A stretch of DNA of 64,000 nucleotides from Arsenophonus sp. aPb (GCF_029873475.1 NZ_CP123499.1:3038001-3102000), one strand, 5' to 3'. Positions 18,156 to 28,643 are shown, numbered from the stretch's first letter. The notes: generated by a model from the sequence alone, not told the origin. Program-made: numbers and translations.

Positions 18156-18533
18156 AATTTATTCCCATAAAATAATTAAATCGTCAATTATATTAATAAT
18201 TTTCATCCCTAACAATACCTAAAATCTAGGTATTTACCCATATAATACACTGTTTTATAATTACAAGATATCTGAAAATGAATATTAAAATAGTTGTTCA
18301 TTAAATATTATAAGTTAATTTTTAATTAAAAGATTTCGTCAACACTTGGGAAATTTATTTAAATGTCTATCATTAAAATAACTGGAGATAAAATTATGTG
18401 AAAGTTAATTTTTTCTATAATATTTAAATTTATTCTAAAAATTTATTACAAACAGATATGCAAATACTTTATAAAAAATTTCTAGATGAATTATTCAAAT
18501 ACATTAATACAAAAATATTTTAGGAAAGTTACT
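18156..18533. other. Gene-free AT-rich region
   Basis: 378 bases upstream of both the nitrilase gene (minus strand) and the small gene at 18534 (plus strand). I see promoter-like AT-rich sequence but no gene or marked repeat. Confidence 0.35.
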
Positions 18534-18743
18534 ATGTTTAATATACAACCAAAACGTAAAACAACTTTTCAGAGACTAAAACCCGGCATGGCTGTTTTTT
18601 ATAATGAAAAAGTGTTAAAAATAATAAAGTTACGTAATATAAAACTAACAGAAAAGGGATTGATTTACCAATTTGATGTCGATGGTAGTAATGGAATATT
18701 GATGGGCGAAAGTGGTACAAGAATAAGTATCATTAAAGAATGA
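18534..18743 (+). CDS. Hypothetical small protein, orphan
   Basis: A 69-residue basic protein, MFNIQPKRK..., chosen from the internal ATG because TAGGAAAG lies a proper distance upstream; the frame is open back to 18486. The middle, LKPGMAVFYNEKVLKIIKL, followed by alternating hydrophobic strands, suggests a small beta-barrel, but I recognise no family. It stands alone between the nitrilase gene and mobA. Confidence 0.45.
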   Translation: MFNIQPKRKTTFQRLKPGMAVFYNEKVLKIIKLRNIKLTEKGLIYQFDVDGSNGILMGESGTRISIIKE

Positions 18744-19106
18744 TAGGCTTATAAATATTACTCAATCTAGTGATTTTCACTTTTAATTCTATTATTTTCC
18801 GAATAATTATTGATATGGCTATCAGAAACAATCAAGTTGTCGTAATTAGTATTCCAATCGAAAGTGTTATACCGATCTAAAATTGCAATAATTTATTTTA
18901 CCGCTAATTTTGAATTTCCAACCTCTATATAATCAATATAAATAACAAAATATTAAAAATATTTTTAATAAATCCCAATTTTTTCATTAAAAATTGGTTA
19001 AGATATTACAATATTTAATTCTTTTTTCCGTGATATAAAATGTTCTTTATAACAAGATTAAATAAATAATTTAATTAAAGACTTCAGCGTGATAGGTAAA
19101 TTAAGT
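18744..19106. other. Gene-free region upstream of mobA
   Basis: 363 very AT-rich bases containing presumably the mobAB promoter. No gene or structured element recognised. Confidence 0.35.
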
Positions 19107-19700
19107 ATGGTCAAAATTGTAGTTACTGGCGTAATATTAGCAGGTGGAGAAGCCCGTCGAATGAATGGGTGCGATAAAGGGCAAATCCAGATTGCAGGTA
19201 AACCCCTTTACCAATACGCAATTTCAAAACTGTTGCCACAAGTTGATTATCTTATCATTAATGCCAATCGAAATATTACAGAATATCAACAAGCAGGATA
19301 TCCTGTTATTGTTGATACCATAGTCAATTTTGCTGGCCCCTTAGCCGGCATGTTAGCATCTCTTCATGCAGCTCAAACATCTTGGGTTGTTTTTGTACCT
19401 TGTGATGTTCCTGATTTTCCTGATGACCTAGTGATGAAACTTTGGCAAGGTCGCAAAGAAAATGTAGGCAGTTATGTCACTAGCGCTGGTTCGAACCATC
19501 CAACTTTCGCATTACTTCATCGTTCTGTTATCCCAGCCTTAGAAGAAAATTTAATTAAGCATCAGCATAAGGTAATGGCTTTTATGAAAAAAATTAGCGC
19601 TTCAGCCGTAAATTTTGCCAGTAATGGCAAAAATTTTGTTAATCTGAATACGTTGGCAGAATGCTATCAATGGGAGCAACAGCAAACAAATGATAAATAA
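19107..19700 (+). CDS. mobA: Molybdenum cofactor guanylyltransferase
   Basis: About 197 residues. The nucleotidyltransferase P-loop-like motif LAGGEARRMNGCDKG is at the start, the metal-binding VPCDVPDFP near residue 95, and FVNLNTLAE near the end. It links GMP to molybdopterin to make the MGD cofactor for nitrate, formate and DMSO-type enzymes. The start at ATG 19107 fits homology; GTG 19089 in frame is an alternative. mobB overlaps its end by 11 bases, so they are translationally coupled. Confidence 0.94.
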   Translation: MVKIVVTGVILAGGEARRMNGCDKGQIQIAGKPLYQYAISKLLPQVDYLIINANRNITEYQQAGYPVIVDTIVNFAGPLAGMLASLHAAQTSWVVFVPCDVPDFPDDLVMKLWQGRKENVGSYVTSAGSNHPTFALLHRSVIPALEENLIKHQHKVMAFMKKISASAVNFASNGKNFVNLNTLAECYQWEQQQTNDK

Positions 19701-20223
19701 AAAAGCAATCCCACTACTTGGAATTACTGCTTATAGTGGTACAGGAAAGACAACGCTATTAAAGAAAGTTATTCCTTTACTAGGGAAAAAGAATATTCAA
19801 GTTGGGGTTATCAAACATACCCATCATGATATGGACATTGATAAACCGAATAAAGATAGCTACCAATTACGCCAAGCAGGCGCCAAGCAAACATTAATTG
19901 CCTGCCAACAGCGTTGGGCATTAATGACTGAAACTCCACAAAACCCCATCCTTGATTTAACTTATTTAGCCAATCAATTTGATCCTCAACAGACCGATTT
20001 AATTTTAGTTGAAGGATTTAAAGAAGAAAGTATTCCTAAAATTGCATTATACCGAACGACCATTAACCGTCCTTTCGTGGATATTTTGGATCAATACGTA
20101 ATAGCAGTTGCAAGTGATGACAAACAAGCTACCCACCTTTTACAATTGGATATCAACTCCCCTGAACAGATCGCCGACTATATAGTTAATTGGTTAGAAT
20201 CAAATAACAGCAACAATAAATAA
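19690..20223 (+). CDS. mobB: Molybdopterin-guanine dinucleotide biosynthesis adaptor protein
   Basis: A 177-residue P-loop protein with Walker A SGTGKTTLL near residue 15 and IKHTHHDMDIDKPNKDSYQLRQAGA, a segment diagnostic of MobB. MobB binds GTP and assists MobA. Starts inside the mobA end. Together with mobA it shows the organism still makes bis-MGD. Confidence 0.94.
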   Translation: MINKKAIPLLGITAYSGTGKTTLLKKVIPLLGKKNIQVGVIKHTHHDMDIDKPNKDSYQLRQAGAKQTLIACQQRWALMTETPQNPILDLTYLANQFDPQQTDLILVEGFKEESIPKIALYRTTINRPFVDILDQYVIAVASDDKQATHLLQLDINSPEQIADYIVNWLESNNSNNK

Positions 20224-20740
20224 TTAAATGAATTCTTTTTATTAACATAAATTTTATTATAAGCTCTAGATAAAAAATATAATCAACAATAATATTGGGT
20301 TATTCTGGGCTAATCTAAGGTAGCTTATAAAAATAAGCCTGAAAAAATAGTTGGGTATTGATGATCAAGATATTTAGTAATTAATGCTACATCGTTTACA
20401 CCGATTACAATAAAAAAATCCTATCTATTTATATTTGTAAGAAACTAAATAGTCCCATAACATATATAATTCGATGATCAATCTTTTACTAAAAATAAAC
20501 CCTTTCTATATTAGAAAGTTATCTTAAGTAAGCTATTATTAAAATTATTTAAGTACGGTTTTAGCCAACCAGAACGCGCTTAAACCACGCTGAGAGTTAA
20601 ATATTGCCATACTCAGCTAGTGTCTTTTTAAAAGCCAAACTTTTTTAGGCTACTCTCCAACACACCTGAAACTACATAAAAAATAGCTAAATAATCAAGT
20701 TACTTTTGATTAAAACTACAAACAAGTATAAGGATTAGTC
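20224..20740. other. Gene-free region between mobB and the chloroperoxidase-like gene
   Basis: 517 bases, AT-rich, without a readable gene. It contains the promoter of the following gene. No repeat or riboswitch I can name. Confidence 0.35.
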
Positions 20741-21571
20741 ATGGGATATGTAACCACAAAAGATAAAGTTGAAATTTTCTATAAAGACTGGGGATCACAA
20801 AATGCTCCGGTGATCTTCTTCCATCATGGCTGGCCATTAAGTTCTGACGATTGGGATAATCAAATGTTATTTTTCTTAGCACAAGGTTTCCGTGTGGTAG
20901 CGCATGATCGTCGCGGCCATGGGCGTTCCAGCCAAGTCTGGGATGGTCATGATATGGATCATTACGTTGATGATGTTGCCGCTGTAGTGAACCATCTTGG
21001 CATACAGACAGCCATCCATGTAGGCCATTCTACTGGAGGTGGTGAAGTCATCCACTACATCGCTCGTCATGGTGAAGAGCGTGTTTCTAAAGCAGTGCTT
21101 ATCAGCGCAGTTACTCCTATCATGATACAAAGTGACAATAACCCCAAAGGGTTAGCTAAATCTGTTTTCGATGATATGCAGGCTAAGTTAGCAGCCAATC
21201 GAGCACAATTCTATTATGACCTCCCAGCTGGACCATTCTATGGTTACAATCGACCCAATGCAAAGCCGTCGGAAGGCATTATTCGGAATTGGTGGCGTCA
21301 GGGTATGATGGGCAGTGCCAAAGCGCATTATGATTGTATTGTCGCTCTTTCACAGACAGATTTTACCGAAGATTTGAAACTTACTACTATCCCAGTTCTA
21401 GTAATGCATAGTGTTGATGACCAGATTGTTCCTTATGAATCCTCCGCTCCGTTAGCGGCAAAATTATTACAAAACAGCACGTTGAAAACCTATACTGGTT
21501 TTCCACATGGAATGCCTACTACAGATGCGGATACTATCAATACTGATTTATTGGCCTTTGTACGGAGTTAA
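20741..21571 (+). CDS. Non-heme chloroperoxidase-like alpha/beta hydrolase
   Basis: A 276-residue alpha/beta hydrolase of the cofactor-free haloperoxidase group. The oxyanion segment HHGWPLSSDDW, the nucleophile in GHSTGGGE (Ser97), the acid in HSVDDQIVP and the catalytic His in FPHGMPTT are present. Such enzymes act as esterases or perhydrolases; halogenation is a side activity. A clear AGGA ribosome-binding site precedes the ATG. It is a lone gene with higher G+C than the flanking intergenic sequence, and codon use looks slightly different from its neighbours, so recent transfer is possible. Confidence 0.88.
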   Translation: MGYVTTKDKVEIFYKDWGSQNAPVIFFHHGWPLSSDDWDNQMLFFLAQGFRVVAHDRRGHGRSSQVWDGHDMDHYVDDVAAVVNHLGIQTAIHVGHSTGGGEVIHYIARHGEERVSKAVLISAVTPIMIQSDNNPKGLAKSVFDDMQAKLAANRAQFYYDLPAGPFYGYNRPNAKPSEGIIRNWWRQGMMGSAKAHYDCIVALSQTDFTEDLKLTTIPVLVMHSVDDQIVPYESSAPLAAKLLQNSTLKTYTGFPHGMPTTDADTINTDLLAFVRS

Positions 21572-21859
21572 CTGTTAACCTTCAAAAGTTGGTAAAAAAT
21601 GCCAACTTCTGATTTATAGGTTATTGCATTTCCACACGATTTAGAAAAACCATCAATGAAAAAACACTGAAAAAACAGGGATTATTTCATGGTTATGGCT
21701 TACTACCACATCTGAAATCTGGAAGATTTCTGTAAAAACTTTAATCATAAGGCTGGTAAGCATTTTCCAGAAATTTTATGTTTTAGCTCAATTTTCCCTA
21801 AAACTGCTCTTATAAGGGTGTCATTTTCCAAAGTTTTCGTTTGCTAGTAAAACAACAGA

Positions 21860-22835
21860 TCATTGAATCAAATGTGTGTTGTGAGGCATTAAAATTCCAT
21901 TTTCACCACTAACATTAAAGTGGCTACGAATGTTTGTCTCATTGACCCTTTTTGTTAGGACAAGCAATGCATCAATATCAGAAATCTCAATATTTTCGTA
22001 GATATGCATGTAACGCTCTAACTCGGTTATGTGTAGCACTTGTCTAATTCTGGCTTCGATCCCGATGTCTTTTACGTATCTCTGGAATTTAGGAGAAATC
22101 CAAAAAAGAAGCTCCATCATCTTGTCAAGCCTAGTTGTCAGCAGAGATATGATGTCTTCTTTTTCTCCTACATCAGATAGTCGCCACGTGGATTCATTGT
22201 GCGATACACGATTCCGGAAATAACGAACTTCCTCTATTCTTCTACGAATGATATCTCGTTGATGAAACATAGGGTTACTTTCAGTTGTTCTTGGGAGCTT
22301 CTTGAAGGCTTTAATTAGGCCTGTCGGCCACATATAACTATTGTCAGAACCGTCGTAGTAGTGCTTATAGAATATATTCCCAGGTAGAAAAATCAGTCTG
22401 AGCGATAATCTGATCATGATTTGGTGTAGGGTCGACTTCCCCTTTATCTTCTAATGCTTTTTTTGCTGCTCCTTTTGCAGCTTTAATTTTGCTTTTGAAC
22501 TTTTTAACTTGCTCTGCCGTAATCGGTTGACTTTGATCATTACTCTCTTGCCAATAAGGAAGGTTGTCGAACCAAAAACCATTGACCCCAGCTTGTTCTG
22601 CTTTTAGTTTTGCAGCATTGCTGATGGCGTTTCGCAAAGACACTTCTATGATCTGTAGTAGTGGATAAAATGCACCGACAACAGCAAGGTTCCAACTATA
22701 GGCTCCAAAAAGTTGTGCATCATTTTCTGTAGCAATCGAAGTACTGTAGCTAGATAGTCTACTTTGTGTAATGAGCCGTCTTGGCTCATCATAGTCGTAA
22801 TTAAATGGCATAATTTTTTGATGTTTTAAACTCAT
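21860..22835 (-). pseudogene. Abi-like HEPN protein gene, frameshifted
   Basis: Two overlapping minus-strand frames together spell an Abi_2/AbiF-type abortive-infection protein: the N-terminal part runs from about 22835 (MSLKHQ; open to 22907) to a TAA at 22365, and the C-terminal part is in another frame to 21860. The shift lies between about 22368 and 22417, near WEYIL, and needs one extra base or two missing bases. The C-terminal part carries FRNRVSHNE, an R-x4-H motif typical of HEPN ribonucleases, so the ancestral product probably cleaved RNA during phage infection. Programmed frameshifting or a sequencing error are alternatives; no slippery heptamer is obvious. Confidence 0.75.
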
Positions 22836-22996
22836 TGTGCCAATGTTTACACACAATGAAGCGAAAGTCTTTGTTTCATTTGAAAAACAATTGACAACTC
22901 TAAGCACTTGGCATATTGTTTGAAATGTAGCTAGCAGATGGTTCTTCTCCCGCCTTAGTCGCGGTGTCAGTTCCTCAGCATCAAGCGAAAGCCTAT

Positions 22997-23028
22997 GACC
23001 CGAAATTACTTAACTGTAATTTCGGGTC
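22997..23028. repeat. 12-bp perfect inverted repeat after gor
   Basis: GACCCGAAATTA (22997-23008) and TAATTTCGGGTC (23017-23028), eight-base loop. It is 27 bases past the gor stop on the minus strand, so it is probably the gor terminator although no T run follows. Confidence 0.6.
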
Positions 23029-23055
23029 TACTCATTCTATGGTGGGTTTTCTAAA

Positions 23056-24411
23056 CTAACCCCTCATAGTAACAAACTCTTCTGCTGCCGTTGGATGAAT
23101 TGCCACGGTATTATCAAAATCTTGTTTAGTGGCGCCCATTTTTAAAGCAACCGCAAAACCTTGCAAGATTTCATCCATACCAAAACCGATACCATGGATA
23201 CCGACAATTTTCTCTTCCTCGCCAACACAAACTAACTTCATTCGGCAGGGTTGACGATGAGCTGTTACCGCTGTGTACATTGAAACAAAAGAAGATTGAT
23301 ATACTTTAATTTTATCGCTGCCAAATTTTTCTTTTGCTTGTGGTTCAGTCAAACCCACTGTGCCTATTGGCGGATGACTAAATACCACTGTAGGTATATT
23401 AGTATAATCCAGATACTCATCAGGTTTATTATTAAATAGACGTTCTGATAATCGACGGCCAGCCGCTACTGCAACTGGGGTTAATTCGACTGCCCCGGTA
23501 TTATCACCGACTGCATACACTCTTTCTACATTTGTGTTTTGGAATTTATCAACTTTAATATAACCTTTACTATCCCGTTCTATACCAGCCAAATCAAGAT
23601 CCAAATTATCTGTCATTGGCTCACGGCCAATTGCCCATATTAAAGTATCAACAGTTTGGGCTTTGCCATTTTCTAACTGTAAAGTTAAACTACCGTCAGA
23701 ATTTTTAATAACGGCTTTAGGAATAGATTCAGTATGCAATGTTAATCCTTCATTTTTCATAATCCCCACCAGTGATTTAACCACCATAGGATCAAAATGA
23801 CGCAAAGGCGCATGCTGACGAACAAACAAATGGGTCTCACTACCCAAAGCATTTAACACGCCAGCTAATTCGACAGCAATATAACCCGCACCAACAACTG
23901 CAACTCGCTTAGGTAATGATGTCAATTGAAAAAAACCATCTGAATCTATGCCATATTCCGCTCCAGGAATATCAGGCCAAACAGGTCTCCCACCAGTAGC
24001 AATCAGAATATGATCTGCGGTTAACTTGCTGCCATTAACCTCGATGGTATGAGCATCAATAAAACGCGCAAACCCGTTAATAACCTTAACTTGATTAGTG
24101 CTCAAACCCAATTCATAAGACTGGTGGATACGATTAATATAGCTTTGCCGGTTAGTAATCAATTTCTGCCAATCAAAATGATTAATTGAGGTATTAAAAC
24201 CATAATCAGGACCATAAGCTTGAATCGCTTCGGCAACTTGTGCGGCATACCACATGATCTTTTTGGGTACACAACCAACATTGACACAAGTTCCGCCTAA
24301 AGCTTTTGCTTCAATAAGAGCACATTTCTGACCATATATAGCCGCACGATTTATTGAAGCAATTCCACCGCTACCACCACCAATAGCAATATAATTATAA
24401 TGCTCACTCAT
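23056..24411 (-). CDS. gor: Glutathione-disulfide reductase
   Basis: A 451-residue flavoprotein of the pyridine-nucleotide disulfide oxidoreductase family. The FAD Rossmann motif GGGSGG is at residues 11-16, the redox-active CVNVGC at 42-47, the NADPH-binding GAGYIAVELAG near 170, and the C-terminal HPTAAEE with the catalytic His-Glu pair. It reduces GSSG with NADPH in the cytosol. Length equals the E. coli enzyme (450). It lies next to rlmJ, the conserved arrangement. Confidence 0.97.
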   Translation of the reverse strand: MSEHYNYIAIGGGSGGIASINRAAIYGQKCALIEAKALGGTCVNVGCVPKKIMWYAAQVAEAIQAYGPDYGFNTSINHFDWQKLITNRQSYINRIHQSYELGLSTNQVKVINGFARFIDAHTIEVNGSKLTADHILIATGGRPVWPDIPGAEYGIDSDGFFQLTSLPKRVAVVGAGYIAVELAGVLNALGSETHLFVRQHAPLRHFDPMVVKSLVGIMKNEGLTLHTESIPKAVIKNSDGSLTLQLENGKAQTVDTLIWAIGREPMTDNLDLDLAGIERDSKGYIKVDKFQNTNVERVYAVGDNTGAVELTPVAVAAGRRLSERLFNNKPDEYLDYTNIPTVVFSHPPIGTVGLTEPQAKEKFGSDKIKVYQSSFVSMYTAVTAHRQPCRMKLVCVGEEEKIVGIHGIGFGMDEILQGFAVALKMGATKQDFDNTVAIHPTAAEEFVTMRG

Positions 24412-24523
24412 CGTTATTTTATTTCCATTTTATTAATTAAATTACAGTTTAACGAACATTCTTATACTGGCTATTTATTATTAACCCGTTTAAAACTAGC
24501 AAACTATTATCAGAATAAAAAAT

Positions 24524-25366
24524 TTATTCCGGTACAATCCACTCTACGCAGGTATGACCTATTCCTTCTGGTACTAAAACCTTATGTAACCATGGTAGTA
24601 ATATACGCATTTGTTGTTCCAGTTTCCAAGGTGGATTAATAATTATCATACCGGACGCCGTCATTCCTCGTTGATCGCTATCTGGACGCACTGCTAACTC
24701 AACCTTTAATATTTTACGTATCCCGCTATTTTGCAGTCCGTGAATCATTCGTTTAACTTGCTGGCGTAAAACTACCGGATACCAAATAGCGTAAATTCCT
24801 GTAGCAAACCGTTTATAACCTTCTAAAACAGCGTTAACGACTGACTGATAATCTGATTTTAATTCGTAGGATGGATCAATCAAAATAATACCTCGACGAC
24901 TTGATGGCGGTAACTTAGATTTTAACTGTTGAAAACCATCTTGCCGTAAAACTTGTGCTCGCTTATTTTTTGCAAATTCTGAGCGCAGTAAGGGATAATC
25001 ACTAGGATGTAATTCAGTCAATACCAATTTATCCTGTTCGCGTAACAAAAACTTAGCCAATAATGGCGAGCCTGGATAATAACGGAGATCACCCTTGGCA
25101 TTAAGTTTAGTCATTACTGTTAGGTAAGCAGCTAACTCTGTCGGCAAATCATCTCTTTGCCATAAACGCGCAATTCCCTCACGATATTCTTCTGTCTTAT
25201 CAGCATGCTTACTTGTTAGTTGATAACGACCAGCTCCAGCGTGGGTATCAAGATAAAGAACAGGTGTTTCTTTTTCCTTAAGGGACTCAATAATCAAACT
25301 TTGTACAATATGCTTTAACACATCAGCGTGATTACCTGCGTGGAAACTGTGACGATAACTTAACAT
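24524..25366 (-). CDS. rlmJ: 23S rRNA (adenine-N6) methyltransferase RlmJ
   Basis: A 280-residue SAM-dependent methyltransferase that methylates A2030 of 23S rRNA in E. coli. It opens with MLSYRHSFHAGNHADVLKH, the family signature, with YLDTHAGAGRY as the SAM-binding motif I and IDPSYE as the catalytic NPPY-type motif. Same length and same place beside gor as in E. coli. Confidence 0.95.
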   Translation of the reverse strand: MLSYRHSFHAGNHADVLKHIVQSLIIESLKEKETPVLYLDTHAGAGRYQLTSKHADKTEEYREGIARLWQRDDLPTELAAYLTVMTKLNAKGDLRYYPGSPLLAKFLLREQDKLVLTELHPSDYPLLRSEFAKNKRAQVLRQDGFQQLKSKLPPSSRRGIILIDPSYELKSDYQSVVNAVLEGYKRFATGIYAIWYPVVLRQQVKRMIHGLQNSGIRKILKVELAVRPDSDQRGMTASGMIIINPPWKLEQQMRILLPWLHKVLVPEGIGHTCVEWIVPE

Positions 25367-25540
25367 AAATTTATTACCATTTAATGTAAAAAAACTATTT
25401 TATGGGAGCTAAAAATATAGCCATTATTAGGCTTATATTACCGCACATTTTATCATAGTAATATTAATCACTAATAATGACATAATGCCTTTATAGCATT
25501 ATGCTAAATAGACTATTAACAATAAAAAGGTGAATATACG

Positions 25541-25933
25541 ATGAGAAAAATACCATTATCAATATGTTGTATTGCGTTTATGCTTAGTAGTTACTCAGTA
25601 TTTGCAAGTCAACAAATAAATCTCTGTGAAATAAAAAAGCAAAAATTACAGACCGAAATTGAATATGCTAAAAAACAGGGTAATCAACATCGTCTTGATG
25701 GATTAGAAAAAGCGTTAAAAAATTTACAACAGAACTGTACGTCTGAATCTGTGTATCAAAAAAATAAAAATGAAGTTGAGAAAAAACGCTTAAAAGTTAA
25801 AGAACGTGAAGTTGATTTAAAAGCAGCGCAAGCAAAAGGCGATAAAAATAAAATTAGTAAGCAGCAACAAAAACTACAACAAGCCAAAACTGAACTTCGT
25901 CAGGCAGAGGAAACATTGAAAGCAAGTAAATAA
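25541..25933 (+). CDS. DUF1090 family periplasmic protein (YqjC-like)
   Basis: A 130-residue exported protein. A signal peptide occupies residues 1-22 (SYSVFA cleavage). The mature part is highly charged and heptad-rich, predicting a long coiled coil, with two Cys (NLCEIKKQKL and NCTSES) characteristic of DUF1090. E. coli YqjC belongs to the same family; function unknown. AAAGGTG is the ribosome-binding site. Confidence 0.85.
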   Translation: MRKIPLSICCIAFMLSSYSVFASQQINLCEIKKQKLQTEIEYAKKQGNQHRLDGLEKALKNLQQNCTSESVYQKNKNEVEKKRLKVKEREVDLKAAQAKGDKNKISKQQQKLQQAKTELRQAEETLKASK

Positions 25934-26028
25934 ATCATCAGCAAATTAAACGGATTTAGATAAAAATAGGCCATGCTTAAAAACAACTTTGAGCAAATAA
26001 TAGCCATGCAGCATAAGGAGAGCAAAAG

Positions 26029-26952
26029 GTGAAAAACACATTGAGTAAAAGTGTTGTTAGTGGTCAGAAAGCATTAATTTATTCAAAGAAGTGGATTAAG
26101 GTTATCTGTAATATTCCATTTATTGCCCATTTGATCCGTGCAGCAGAACGATTTAACGACCGTATGGGCAACCAATTTGGCGCCGCTATTACCTATTTTT
26201 CTTTTCTCTCTTTGATCCCTGTCCTTATGTTTTCCTTTGCTGCAACTGGCTTTATACTAGCTTCTAATCCCGATTTATTAGAAAAATTGATCCGTGGTAT
26301 TTCAAAAAGCATCAGTGATCCAACATTAGCCCAAACGCTGGAAAGAAGCATCGATACCGCTATTCGTCAACGTACTGCCGTCGGCTTAACTGGTTTAGCG
26401 ATTGCACTTTATTCCGGTGTTAATTGGGTTAATAACCTTCGTCAAGCTATTTTGGCGCAATCTCGTGATATCTGGGAAAGAAACGAAGATGAGAAAGAAT
26501 CTATTTTTTTGCGCTACTTACGTGATTTTCTTTTTCTTATTGGCTTATTAATTGCCTTAGTTATCACCATAACATTAACTTCTATTGCCGGCTCAGCACA
26601 AGCAACACTGGTTAGTCTATTGCATCTTGATGGTATTGAATGGCTTCGTCCAATTTGGACAATAGTCGGTTTAACCATCTCTATTATGGCAAATTATCTA
26701 CTTTTTCTATGGATTTTTTGGATCTTACCCCATCAGCAATTTCGTCGCATTTCGCTAATAAAAGGAACATTAATCGCCGCTATTGGCTTTGAAATACTTA
26801 AATCTATCATGACTTGGGTATTGCCTAATCTGGCAAGCTCACCGTCAGGTGCAGCATTCGGTTCAGTTATTGGACTTATGGCTTTTTTCTACTTTTTTGC
26901 CCGTTTGACCCTTTTTTGTGCTGCCTGGATAGCTACAGATAAACCTGCATAA
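26029..26952 (+). CDS. yhjD: Inner membrane protein YhjD (YihY/BrkB family)
   Basis: A 307-residue membrane protein with about six hydrophobic segments. The segment ERFNDRMGNQFGAAITYFSFLS and the ending GLMAFFYFFARLTLFCAAWIA are nearly identical to E. coli YhjD. In E. coli, mutant YhjD relieves the need for Kdo in lipid A export, so a role in lipid transport has been proposed. The start is GTG, supported by AAGGAG eight bases upstream. The next backbone gene, yhjJ, is on the other strand. Confidence 0.93.
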   Translation: MKNTLSKSVVSGQKALIYSKKWIKVICNIPFIAHLIRAAERFNDRMGNQFGAAITYFSFLSLIPVLMFSFAATGFILASNPDLLEKLIRGISKSISDPTLAQTLERSIDTAIRQRTAVGLTGLAIALYSGVNWVNNLRQAILAQSRDIWERNEDEKESIFLRYLRDFLFLIGLLIALVITITLTSIAGSAQATLVSLLHLDGIEWLRPIWTIVGLTISIMANYLLFLWIFWILPHQQFRRISLIKGTLIAAIGFEILKSIMTWVLPNLASSPSGAAFGSVIGLMAFFYFFARLTLFCAAWIATDKPA

Positions 26953-27158
26953 CAACGCAACCATAAAACTAACGCTCAATAACCTATTAGTAATAAAATT
27001 TTAGCAACTAAAAGCCAATAATTATGTAAAATAAATACCGCTGAAAAGATTAATCACCAGTAACAATTTGCCGCATAACTGTATTTATTTTTAATGATAA
27101 GTTGCCTATTTATGATAGCCATATAGTAATAACATTAAACTATGATGCCTTACCATTA

Positions 27159-28643
27159 TCAATTAGCGCGGGTAACAGGTGAGCCTTCATTTACTTCCTG
27201 TTCCGCTGCGGGTGTAGCCACTGCCGACCACAGAACCTGTTTAAACTTATTTCTAATCTGATCAATATCTAATTGTCTTTTATCCGCTGGTTGAGAAAAA
27301 ATAAAGCTAGGTTCCTGCGCAACCAAGCGTTTAGCATCCTCTGTTATTAAAGCTAATGTTAATTCTGCCAAAAAAGCTTGCCGCAGACGCTGGAACTGTT
27401 CTGGAGCAATATCTATGACACCATTCTGTTGTGAAATCAGTCGCTGATTAATTAATATGTCAGTACTTACTCTGGCATAAGCCGCAAACAGCTGATCTAA
27501 TTGCTGCTGTTTTTCTTGTACTATTTGCTCAAATATGGCCTGAGAAACACCTTTATTATTAATGGCAAATAATTCTGCTAACAAGCTTTCGGTTACACTC
27601 TTCATTTTTTCAGGTGCTGCTGATACTAATAATGCACAGCTCGCTCTCTGATATTGAATACGGCAATCCATATTCACTCCAACAGTTTTGCCATATTTTT
27701 TGTCAAAAGCCTGTTTAATTGAGCGAAAAATAGTCTCTCTGGCTAAATCATCACGCCAATAACGCTTTAACATTTCAGAATCGTTAATTGTTCGCCAACC
27801 AAAATCCCAAGTCAGCGATAAAGTATCTTTTGTTGGATCTAAGCTGGTTAAATTAATTATTTGTGGTGTAACAACAGGCAGGGTAGCCATAGTAACCGGC
27901 ATAGAGCGTTTTCCACTAAGTGTTGAAAAAACCTGATTAATATTTTCCGTCAATGTACGGCTATCAACATGGCCAGCGACATAAAGCGTCATTATATCAG
28001 GCGTATACCATTGTTGAACAAATTTGTTGATTTCTTCCAATTTAACCGGCGTCACTGGCATCGCACCCGGCTCATGGCCAATTAACGTTGATCCTCTTAT
28101 TCTCGCCCGCCATAAAGGATCTTTTACATTAGCTGGGTGTGTTACTACCAAATTCTTTGGCAACTGCGTTATCATCATTAAGGATTTTTTATCAAATTGG
28201 CCACCCGCTGCCGAGCCAGCCAACCATTGTAGTGCCTCTTTAAGTAATTCAGGTCGATTATTAGGTAAGCTTAGGTTATAAAGGGTGACATCATAAGAGA
28301 CAATCGCCGGCGGGATCGGTGCTGCTGGATCAATCGCATTGTGCCATAACTGCTGTAATTGCGAACTGCTTAAGGTTTTACTATGAAATAGTGCCATTTT
28401 GGGGATTAAATAGGTAAAGCCTCTTTGACTTGCTGTTTCTACCATTGAACCCGCTTTAATAACTAATCGCAATTGGATCCTATCATTCGGCCGCTGCGGT
28501 GTTTGTAATAGTTGCCAGGAAAAACCATTATCTAATTTACCCTGCTGCCAGGCAGGATCAGGTTGCAAAGTTTCTGCCGGCAGTTGGCTGGACAAAGTTA
28601 TGAGTACGCCACCAATAAAATACCGCATTTTAATGCCCTGCAT
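27159..28643 (-). CDS. yhjJ: M16-family peptidase-like protein YhjJ
   Basis: A 494-residue periplasmic protein (signal peptide to about residue 24, QLPAETL). It shares the pitrilysin M16 fold and closely matches E. coli YhjJ, including PDPAWQQG and the late LFAAYARVSTDILI. As in E. coli the inverted zinc motif HxxEH is not present where active M16 enzymes have it, so it is probably a non-catalytic member. Start MQG is conserved and has AAGAGG upstream. The first codons fix the frame. Confidence 0.93.
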   Translation of the reverse strand: MQGIKMRYFIGGVLITLSSQLPAETLQPDPAWQQGKLDNGFSWQLLQTPQRPNDRIQLRLVIKAGSMVETASQRGFTYLIPKMALFHSKTLSSSQLQQLWHNAIDPAAPIPPAIVSYDVTLYNLSLPNNRPELLKEALQWLAGSAAGGQFDKKSLMMITQLPKNLVVTHPANVKDPLWRARIRGSTLIGHEPGAMPVTPVKLEEINKFVQQWYTPDIMTLYVAGHVDSRTLTENINQVFSTLSGKRSMPVTMATLPVVTPQIINLTSLDPTKDTLSLTWDFGWRTINDSEMLKRYWRDDLARETIFRSIKQAFDKKYGKTVGVNMDCRIQYQRASCALLVSAAPEKMKSVTESLLAELFAINNKGVSQAIFEQIVQEKQQQLDQLFAAYARVSTDILINQRLISQQNGVIDIAPEQFQRLRQAFLAELTLALITEDAKRLVAQEPSFIFSQPADKRQLDIDQIRNKFKQVLWSAVATPAAEQEVNEGSPVTRAN

